This document shows, one piece after another, positions 26,284-32,079 of a stretch of 40,955 nucleotides of DNA. Positions within the stretch are counted from its first letter, which is position 1; the number at the start of each line of letters is the position of its first letter. Made by a program: the position numbers and the translations under genes. Source of the stretch: Phycisphaera sp. TMED9 (GTDB taxonomy: Bacteria; Planctomycetota; Phycisphaerae; Phycisphaerales; SM1A02); contig NHBO02000079.1 in assembly GCA_002167845.2 (NCBI GenBank), forward strand, positions 5,838 to 46,792. Direction: 5' to 3'. The notes under the pieces were generated by a model. The model did no database searches and was not told the origin of the DNA. It was given only the letters and a program-made list of their open reading frames with translations.

Positions 26284-26484
26284 TCACGCGGCACGACGCC
26301 AGATCGGACCATCGTCACCTTCGACGCACTCCCGCCAACCTGGGGTGGTCAGACCTTGCCGCCGAAGATGGAGCAAATCGGATGCCCAGGTGGCGAGGAC
26401 TCGATCGAACATGGCCTGCGCTCGAACAACCGCGAAGTCCTCAAGCGAATCCGAATCGTTGTTGTTGGGTGTGAACGCGTCCAT
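26284..26484 (-). CDS. Small hypothetical protein upstream of fliD
   Basis: I do not recognise this 66-residue protein (MDAFTPNNNDSDSLEDF...). After an Asn/Asp/Ser-rich start it is predicted mostly helical (FAVVRAQAMFDRVLATWASDLLHLRRQG) and ends with an acidic, Trp-containing tail. The ATG at 26482-26484 has a perfect GGAGG five bases upstream, and the stop is 54 bp before fliD, so a fliD-fliS operon starting here is likely. It could be a small flagellar chaperone or regulator by position; nothing in the sequence proves it. Confidence 0.55.
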   Translation of the reverse strand: MDAFTPNNNDSDSLEDFAVVRAQAMFDRVLATWASDLLHLRRQGLTTPGWRECVEGDDGPIWRRAA

Positions 26485-26517
26485 TCCGGCCTCCAAGGGT
26501 CTTCAGGGGGTTCAAGT

Positions 26518-26537
26518 CCGCTCACGTCGGTGAGCGG
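26518..26537. promoter_or_regulatory. Perfect 8-bp inverted repeat upstream of the fliD operon
   Basis: CCGCTCAC and GTGAGCGG flank a 4-bp loop, about 33 bp before the start of the small fliD-proximal ORF. No T-tract follows on either strand, so it is more likely an operator or an mRNA leader stem than a terminator. Confidence 0.4.
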
Positions 26538-26754
26538 TCTCGATTCCTGATGCCCTGTGGATCGGATCGACAAACCCGGTAATGAAGTGGAATGCGCGCG
26601 ATCCGCTCGGATTTCTCCGAACTTGGAACATCGCAGCGCAGAAACCGCGCTGGAGCTGGCCATCGCGGCGAAAAGTGCCGTCCTCGATGACGACACTGAT
26701 CTCCGGGCCGGACATACGGCGTCTTGTATTATCGGACGTCAATATGACGGGGAC

Positions 26755-27705
26755 TTAGAGATCCTGGTTTGGATCGAACCCCATCTTCTCTAACAGGCCA
26801 TCGAACTGCTCAAGCGAATAGAACCCGAGCGTGACCTTCCCTTGTCCCTTCTTCCGTCCAAGCGAGATGGAGACCTTCGTCCCGAGATGGACCGCCAGCC
26901 GCTTCTCAAGATCCGCGACATGAGGAGAGGCGTCGGTGGCTGGACCACTGGCCGTGGACGTTCCGCCCGGGACGGTCAACTGCTGGGTTTGACGTTCGGT
27001 CTCTCGAACGCTCCATCCCTCCCGAACACACTTCGCAAGAAGGACTCGACGACGATCCAGGTCTCGGCAAGAGAGCAACGCCTTCGCATGCCCCTGCGAA
27101 ATCAAACCTTCCTGAAGGGCTTCTCGAGTCTCCACATCCGCGTCCCGAAGGCGAAGAAGATTGCTGACCGTAGCCCGGTCGATTCCAAGCTGGCCGGCGA
27201 CCTCGGTCTGGGAAACCCCGAACTCCTCCATCAACTGCGAGATTCCATCGGCACGCTCGATGACGTCCAGATCCTCGCGCTGAAGATTCTCAATCAACGC
27301 CCACTCGGCTGCGGTCTGATCATCAATATCGCGGATAATGGCTGGAATATGCGTCTTTTCCAGCTCTTGGAAAGCCCGCCAGCGGCGCTCCCCGGCGATC
27401 AATTCAAAGCCATCCCCGGCACGCCGGACGATGACCGGTTGCATCAGCCCGGCGGTCTTGATCGATGCCGCCAACGAGGCGATCGCCTCATCTTTGAAGC
27501 GTTGCCGCGGCTGTCGCTGATTGGGAACGACTTGCTTCACAGGAATACTGGAGACCCCATCCTGGGTGATGGCGCCCTCGCCATCGCGGCCTTCCGCCAA
27601 CGGCGATGCGGTCTCCTCGGGCTGATTGATCGTCACGGGCACATTGATGAGACTCCCAAGGCCTCTTCCCAATCGTCGCCCTACCGGCTTCTTCGCTGCT
27701 GCCAT
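26755..27705 (-). CDS. parB: Chromosome partitioning protein ParB
   Basis: ParB binds parS, spreads over nearby DNA as a CTP-dependent clamp, and works with ParA to segregate the origin region. The 316-residue protein has the basic N-terminal GRRLGRGLGSLI, the N-terminal CTPase domain with PNQRQPRQRF and the clamp motif GERRWRAFQ, IENLQREDLDVIERA, the helix-turn-helix (SQTEVAGQLGIDRATVSNLLRL), and a C-terminal dimerisation domain. The ATG with GGAGG at seven bases is clear; the frame runs further up only because a parS palindrome reads through as MFHVEQ. Two parS sites lie 130-210 bp upstream. No parA is adjacent, which is unusual. Confidence 0.95.
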   Translation of the reverse strand: MAAAKKPVGRRLGRGLGSLINVPVTINQPEETASPLAEGRDGEGAITQDGVSSIPVKQVVPNQRQPRQRFKDEAIASLAASIKTAGLMQPVIVRRAGDGFELIAGERRWRAFQELEKTHIPAIIRDIDDQTAAEWALIENLQREDLDVIERADGISQLMEEFGVSQTEVAGQLGIDRATVSNLLRLRDADVETREALQEGLISQGHAKALLSCRDLDRRRVLLAKCVREGWSVRETERQTQQLTVPGGTSTASGPATDASPHVADLEKRLAVHLGTKVSISLGRKKGQGKVTLGFYSLEQFDGLLEKMGFDPNQDL

Positions 27706-27789
27706 GATCTGCCTCCATGCAGGTGTTTGAAGCCGAAGCCTACCCGCTTTCCTCCAGTCGCGAAACGCCTGGCCAGCCCACGGCCATGG

Positions 27790-27798
27790 TTGTCCACA
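27790..27798 (+). other. Single DnaA-box-like sequence
   Basis: TTGTCCACA matches the DnaA box TTATCCACA at eight of nine positions. It lies between parB and the first parS site. One box alone does not make an origin, and I see no cluster around it. Confidence 0.25.
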
Positions 27799-27834
27799 AT
27801 CAAGACTGCTCAAGACTGACGGCTGCAAGCCTCC

Positions 27835-27850
27835 TGTTCCACGTGGAACA
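27835..27850. other. parS site 1 (ParB-binding palindrome)
   Basis: TGTTCCACGTGGAACA is a perfect 16-bp palindrome and differs from the classical parS TGTTTCACGTGAAACA only by one symmetric substitution pair. It is the binding site expected for the parB gene 130 bp away. Confidence 0.92.
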
Positions 27851-27898
27851 CAGGCCGCCCAGAATCCCGATGTGACAACAAGCGGGGGAGCAGGCGGT

Positions 27899-27914
27899 TG
27901 TTCCACGTGGAACA
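27899..27914. other. parS site 2 (ParB-binding palindrome)
   Basis: An identical copy of TGTTCCACGTGGAACA, 64 bp (about six helical turns) from site 1, so both would face the same side of the DNA. Two exact copies so close together rule out coincidence. Confidence 0.92.
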
Positions 27915-27979
27915 CGAGGTCGCCATATTGACGTCCGGTAACCTGCTATAGATTGACACGATCGTGCGTGTTCGAAGCA

Positions 27980-28024
27980 TTTTTGTGCTTTTTGCCGTAT
28001 TTTCACGCCTTTTAGACGCGTTTT
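27980..28024. other. Phased T-tract element, predicted intrinsically curved DNA
   Basis: Five T-tracts of 4-5 bases begin at 27980, 27989, 28000, 28010 and 28021, spaced 9-11 bp and averaging 10.25 bp, one helical turn. Such phasing bends DNA in one direction. It stands out in an otherwise GC-rich sequence and lies 65 bp from parS site 2. The rest of 27706-28120 holds the parS sites and no gene. Confidence 0.6.
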
Positions 28025-28120
28025 CTGCTCTGGGCTCCCGATGTCGGCCCTGTACCGCCCTTTCACCCGGCTCTGGGATTCGGTACCCTCCCCGGCTTCA
28101 CTTCGTCACCATCAAGGACC

Positions 28121-28579
28121 ATGCTCATGCGACGTCTTGTGAACCTCGACTTCTTCCGAACTCCTGACCGCTTTGGAGCCAGTCTCCTGCTTGGGTTCTT
28201 TCTGGTCGTGGCAACGGCTTGTCAGTCGACTCCAGGCGGCATCCCCGCCAACGCCGTGGTGATCACCGCCGCCCAGAACGGTGGCGCCGTCAGCGTCAGC
28301 CCGGGGCAGATGCTGGTCGTGGAGTTGTCGGGCAATCCGTCCACGGGATACGTCTGGCAACTCGTGCAGACACCGAGCGCCCAGTTCCTCCTGCCCGATG
28401 GAACCAAGCAGTTCCAGACCGATGCCGAACGAGCCAGTCAGTCCCAGATCAAGACACAGTTCATTCGGTTCGTCGCACAAGAAGCGGGGGAGCTGACGCT
28501 GGAGCTGAACTACGTCATCCCAAGCGTCGGCCCACAGCCGGACACGCGACGGTTTTCCGTGGACGTCGTGATCGAGTGA
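28121..28579 (+). CDS. Lipoprotein with a chagasin-like (I42) protease inhibitor domain
   Basis: A 152-residue lipoprotein: a hydrophobic signal (SLLLGFFLVVATAC) ends in a lipobox with Cys34 in the longer form. The mature domain is all-beta and carries GNPSTGYVWQLV, the NPTTGY loop that chagasin-family inhibitors insert into papain-type proteases, plus an AGELTLELNY strand. The third inhibitory loop (RPW/RPF) is not visible, so inhibition may be weak or of other targets. Two starts are possible: ATG at 28121 or the ATG at 28127, which is better spaced from AAGGA. It would be anchored in a membrane facing the periplasm. Stand-alone gene. Confidence 0.78.
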   Translation: MLMRRLVNLDFFRTPDRFGASLLLGFFLVVATACQSTPGGIPANAVVITAAQNGGAVSVSPGQMLVVELSGNPSTGYVWQLVQTPSAQFLLPDGTKQFQTDAERASQSQIKTQFIRFVAQEAGELTLELNYVIPSVGPQPDTRRFSVDVVIE

Positions 28580-28773
28580 GCCGCATCGCGTTGCCCGTGG
28601 CCGCGCACTTCGGCATTCATGATGATGTTGGCGCCGATGACTTCAAGAGTCTTTGAATCGCGCTGCGCGCACACGGCGCGGCATCGTCCGCCGCGACCGC
28701 CATCGACAAGCGAACGCTGAATTGATGCCGGCCCTTTTGGGGGTTTCCGGATGATGGAATCAGTGGCGATTCG

Positions 28774-28782
28774 TGCTAGCAT
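28774..28782 (+). promoter_or_regulatory. Candidate extended -10 promoter for the riboswitch transcript
   Basis: TGCTAGCAT combines the extended TG with a TAGCAT -10 box and would place the transcript start near 28789, exactly at the first base of the riboswitch closing stem. There is no good -35 box, as is usual for extended -10 promoters. Confidence 0.35.
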
Positions 28783-28788
28783 GCCGAC

Positions 28789-29055
28789 GTCGTGCTCGAG
28801 GAAGGCGGTGTGAATCCGCCACGCACGCGGCACCGTGTGTTCGTCGAAGATCTCTTGAAGATCGATCGATTGAACGAGTCGGGTCATCGAGCACGACATG
28901 TTCTTCGGGCCCGCGCGAGTCGGGCGACCGATCATCTTTGGGATGGCGCTGTGTCATCCCGATCGAGCCGCTCGACCATCGCACATCGAACCGAGGCATG
29001 AGCGTCCCATGGACGCTGATGATCAACAGGTCGACCAGGGACCGGCGAGGCCGGC
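28789..29055 (+). promoter_or_regulatory. Probable cobalamin (B12) riboswitch
   Basis: The RNA begins with an 11-bp perfect stem (28789-28799 with 28887-28897). Inside it come GGAAG, then the hallmark hairpin GGCGG-TGTGAAT-CCGCC, then a CACG/CGTG arm with the ACCGTG signature, then an AT-richer arm, then AGTCGGG, resembling the start of the B12 box (AGYCMGG). This is the four-way-junction order of cobalamin riboswitches. Loop bases GCGGC (28827-28831) can pair with GCCGC in the loop of a hairpin at 28963-28975, as the regulatory kissing loop would. A second B12-box-like string, GACCAGGGACCGGC, lies just before the ribosome binding site, with an ACCGG/CCGGT stem that could hide it. The exact 3' limit and which B12-box candidate is used are unsure. 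The rest of 28580-28788 shows no gene. Confidence 0.6.
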
Positions 29056-29078
29056 GCGAATCCGGTTGGAGCAAGTGC

Positions 29079-29648
29079 ATGTCCGTCTTCTCATCAAGTG
29101 TTCGTCGCATCTCACGAGTCCGCCTCGGGATGTTCCTACTCGGAATGTCCCCGGCCCTTTCCGGTCATGCCGATCTGGTGCAGACCTGGGAGGTCGGTGA
29201 CGGAGATTCGTCGGCGATGATCCAGTTCGATTTTCTCGTCGGCAATTCGTATGCGATCGAAGTCGCCTTCGACGAACCCATCACCGGACAGGGCGCCCTC
29301 GATCTGATCGCCGCCGAATCGAACTCGGTTGGATTCGACTTCAGCTACGACGTCATCAGCTATTCATTCGGCGACTTCCTCGTCAGCATCGACATCGACC
29401 AAGATGGCCAATATGGAGACGGTTCCACACCGCCCTACATCGATTACTGGCACTACTGGACCGCGGAAAGCGACACTGGCTGGGCCGAGTCGATGATCGG
29501 ATTCAGCAGTCGAGTACTCACCGACGGTTCGAGCGACGGCTGGGTCTTCGGAACGACCGACGCACCCGCGGCCATCCCATCTCCGGCAACGCTCGCGCTG
29601 GCGATCCCTGCCGTGCTGATGACCCGTCGCCGGCGCAGAGCACACTGA
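29079..29648 (+). CDS. PEP-CTERM-type secreted protein under the cobalamin riboswitch
   Basis: A 189-residue exported protein. It has a signal peptide (RRISRVRLGMFLLGMSPALSGHA) and, at the C-terminus, a sorting signal: IPSP, a hydrophobic stretch (ATLALAIPAVLM), then TRRRRRAH. This is a Pro-Ser-Pro variant of the PEP-CTERM tail cut by exosortases. The mature part is beta-rich with an aromatic motif (YIDYWHYW, GWAESMIGFSSR, LTDGSSDGWVFG). I recall a similar Tyr-Trp-x-Tyr-Trp...DGS-x-x-GWxF pattern in small secreted proteins encoded near actinobacterial cobalt/corrinoid transport genes; this is from memory and unchecked. The ATG has GGAG eight bases upstream; the long open frame upstream is the riboswitch region. 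A strong terminator follows. Confidence 0.8.
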   Translation: MSVFSSSVRRISRVRLGMFLLGMSPALSGHADLVQTWEVGDGDSSAMIQFDFLVGNSYAIEVAFDEPITGQGALDLIAAESNSVGFDFSYDVISYSFGDFLVSIDIDQDGQYGDGSTPPYIDYWHYWTAESDTGWAESMIGFSSRVLTDGSSDGWVFGTTDAPAAIPSPATLALAIPAVLMTRRRRRAH

Positions 29649-29672
29649 ACGTTTCATTTGTGAAACTCGATC

Positions 29673-29720
29673 CGCCGCGGATTTCGTGACCCGACAGGGC
29701 CGAAGTCCGCGGCGTTTTTT
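29673..29720 (+). terminator. Strong intrinsic terminator
   Basis: A perfect 9-bp stem CGCCGCGGA/TCCGCGGCG with a 24-nt loop is followed directly by six T residues. It closes the riboswitch/PEP-CTERM transcription unit. Confidence 0.88.
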
Positions 29721-29796
29721 CATCATCGGCAGTGACCGTGAAGAGGGGGGGGTAGGATCTCGGTGAACTCGGATCCAATCACTTCCGGAATGATCC

Positions 29797-32079
29797 ATGC
29801 GCCTGCGCTCCCGCGACCTCCAATTCGTGATCGCTTCGGTCTTTCTGCTCTTGGGCACGGGGTGCAGAGCCACCGGGCCCGATATCGATCGGTATCGCCC
29901 ACCGGCCGCCATGGTCGCCGACGACACCGTCTCCCAATGGAGTGCCGAAGTCTGGCGAACGGCACGATCAGGAGAGACTGACGCCACGATCGATGCGTTG
30001 CTGTCGCCGCCGAGCCTCGAAGCCCCATGGCTTGAAGGTTCGGGAATCCAGGTTTCCGAACTTGAGGCCTCCAAACTGGAAGCACCGATCACCTTCGCCA
30101 TCGATCGATTCGTGAGCCTCGAGGAAGCCGCGGTGTCGGCTCGAACTCTGGAGGTGGATCGTCTCCTCTCGAACATCAAGTCCACCGCACTCGATTCAGC
30201 CACCATCGAGCGACTTTCGCTCGTCGCGGATCTCCGCGCTGCCGGCCTTCCCTTGGAAGTGGATCGGCGTGCCGCGGTCGCGATCGAAGATGCCATCGAC
30301 GCATGGATCAAGGTTGCGGAAGACGCCGAGGTGGCATTGCGGTTCGGCGAGGCCGATGACGCCTGGAACGCTGTTGGCAGTATTGCCATCGGATCGGATC
30401 GGCCGTTGATCCTCGTCGAGTCGAAGCGACGACAACGCCGATTGAACAGCCTGCAGCGCCGCGGGTCTTCCACGGGACGAACCGACGGTTTCGGAACCGA
30501 GCGACCCACCATTGACGATGCGTTGCGGGCACTTGCCGCGATTCTGAAGTTTCATGTCGACAGCCCGACCTGGAAGCGGCTCTGCGATGCCGGGTTCGCT
30601 CAGATCGCCGAAGCGATCCCCGTCCTCCTCAAGGATGCGCCGCTCGCGGAAGGCGAGGCGGCGGTCGAGGATGCTCGGGAGTCCTTCGAACTGGCGACCG
30701 CCGGCGTCGAAGTCCGCCCGGGAACGCTCCCCTCACGAGTTCGACGGTCGCTCAAATCATCGCTCGAATCGATGGGCTCTGACTACGCACCCACGCCACT
30801 TCGACCTTCCGTGGTCGCCCGCCTCTTCCTTGACGGCGCCCTCGCAGCGACGGACCTCCGAACCAGTGCCTTTTTCGGCCCCCAGGCCGATCAGGTTCGC
30901 CGACAACTGGACGCGACGTATGTCGGTATCGGTGTCGAGGTTCGACAGACGCCGGAAGGTGTGTTTCTTCGGCCGATATCCGGAAGTCCCGCCGCCAAGG
31001 CCGGATTGCGGGGGGGTGATCGGCTCCTGGCCGTCGACGGCGCTGACCTCAAGGGTCGGTCCATCGACTCGATCGTCGGGCTGGTGTCAGGACCGGCGGA
31101 TACCGCGGTCCGCCTCACACTCTCACGCGAGGGCGTGCGCGATCCGTTTGATCTCAACGTCACTCGGGAAGAAGTCGAGCGTGAAGCGGTGCTTGGCTGG
31201 CGTCAGAAGGGTGTTGATGACGAGCACCGACCGGTCTGGGACTGGCTCATCGACCCGGATGCCGGCATCGTCTTCATTTCCATTCGAGAATTTCGAGAAG
31301 ACGTCATTCGTCGATTCCGAACGGCGTTCCGCGAAGCGTCGGACAGTCTCGGCGACGATCGCAGTGTGGCTGGTCTGATCCTGGACCTTCGAGATGATCC
31401 CGGCGGGCTGCGGTGGGTCGCGGAGGATCTGCTCGATCTCTTCGTTTCAGGAGGGACCATCTTCTCCGCAGAAGGTCGGCGTGCGAAAATCCGTTCGCAC
31501 TCCGCCAGTTCCTTCAGCACCCGACTCGAGAGACTGCCCGTCGTCGTTCTGGTGAACGGGTCTTCCGCAAGCGCCTCGGAGATCGTCGCCGGAACATTGC
31601 AGGCGGTCGGTGACGCCGTGGTGGTGGGGGAGCGGACCCTCGGCAAGGGAAGCGTTCAGACGGTCCGCACGCTGTTCAACAACGGGTACGCCTTCGTGAC
31701 GGAATCATGGTTCAGCATTCCCGATGGTCGGGGGGGACGCCGGTTGATCGATCGCTATCGCGCGGGCGAGAACTGGGGGATCGAACCGAATCTTTCGGTC
31801 GGCGCCACGGCGACCGAGACCATGGAGATCATGTCCGAACGTGGACGGTGGCATTCCGGCCGAGGGCTCGATGTTTCGAGGCCCGATGATCTCGATGATC
31901 CGGATGATCTCGATGATCCGGATGATCCGGATCATCCGCAGTCAGCACTCGCCACCACCAATGATCGTGAACTCCTGCTGGCGGTGGCGCTGCTTCGCGC
32001 CAGGCTTCTTCCGAACGCCATCGCCCGCGCGGAGAAGATGGCGAAGGATGACAAGGCCGTGATGTCCACCGGTCAATGA
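29797..32079 (+). CDS. S41 family (C-terminal processing-like) serine protease lipoprotein with PDZ domain
   Basis: A 760-residue protein starting with a lipoprotein signal (VIASVFLLLGTGC, Cys23). A long helical N-terminal region (to about 370) is followed by a PDZ domain (about 373-450: GVFLRPISGSPAAKAGLRGGDRLLAVDG) and the S41 protease core: FREDVIRRFRTAF, LILDLRDDPGGL, then NGSSASASEIVAG and GERTLGKGSVQT. The catalytic Ser592 and Lys617 are 25 residues apart, as in E. coli Tsp. Near the C-terminus a DDLDDP repeat is encoded by an 18-bp tandem repeat. It should degrade or trim proteins in the periplasm. The gene stands alone and its 3' end overlaps the convergent PVC-type gene by 7 bp. Confidence 0.9.
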   Translation: MRLRSRDLQFVIASVFLLLGTGCRATGPDIDRYRPPAAMVADDTVSQWSAEVWRTARSGETDATIDALLSPPSLEAPWLEGSGIQVSELEASKLEAPITFAIDRFVSLEEAAVSARTLEVDRLLSNIKSTALDSATIERLSLVADLRAAGLPLEVDRRAAVAIEDAIDAWIKVAEDAEVALRFGEADDAWNAVGSIAIGSDRPLILVESKRRQRRLNSLQRRGSSTGRTDGFGTERPTIDDALRALAAILKFHVDSPTWKRLCDAGFAQIAEAIPVLLKDAPLAEGEAAVEDARESFELATAGVEVRPGTLPSRVRRSLKSSLESMGSDYAPTPLRPSVVARLFLDGALAATDLRTSAFFGPQADQVRRQLDATYVGIGVEVRQTPEGVFLRPISGSPAAKAGLRGGDRLLAVDGADLKGRSIDSIVGLVSGPADTAVRLTLSREGVRDPFDLNVTREEVEREAVLGWRQKGVDDEHRPVWDWLIDPDAGIVFISIREFREDVIRRFRTAFREASDSLGDDRSVAGLILDLRDDPGGLRWVAEDLLDLFVSGGTIFSAEGRRAKIRSHSASSFSTRLERLPVVVLVNGSSASASEIVAGTLQAVGDAVVVGERTLGKGSVQTVRTLFNNGYAFVTESWFSIPDGRGGRRLIDRYRAGENWGIEPNLSVGATATETMEIMSERGRWHSGRGLDVSRPDDLDDPDDLDDPDDPDHPQSALATTNDRELLLAVALLRARLLPNAIARAEKMAKDDKAVMSTGQ
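31885..31938 (+). repeat. In-frame 18-bp tandem repeat within the S41 protease gene
   Basis: GATGATCTCGATGATCCG occurs twice exactly (31885-31902, 31903-31920), followed by two 9-bp partial units. It encodes DDLDDP-DDLDDP-DDP-DHP, an acidic linker. Because the unit is 18 bp, slippage would change length without breaking the frame. Confidence 0.9.

Noticed and set aside
26512-26742. 76-codon minus-strand ORF between parB and the small fliD-proximal ORF
   Set aside because: It starts within a promoter-like sequence, runs through the inverted repeat, and shows no protein-like pattern.
27706-28120. Replication origin beside parB
   Set aside because: Only one near-match DnaA box is present and no dnaA, dnaN or gyrB is nearby. 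The parS sites and curved DNA are reported instead, without calling an origin.
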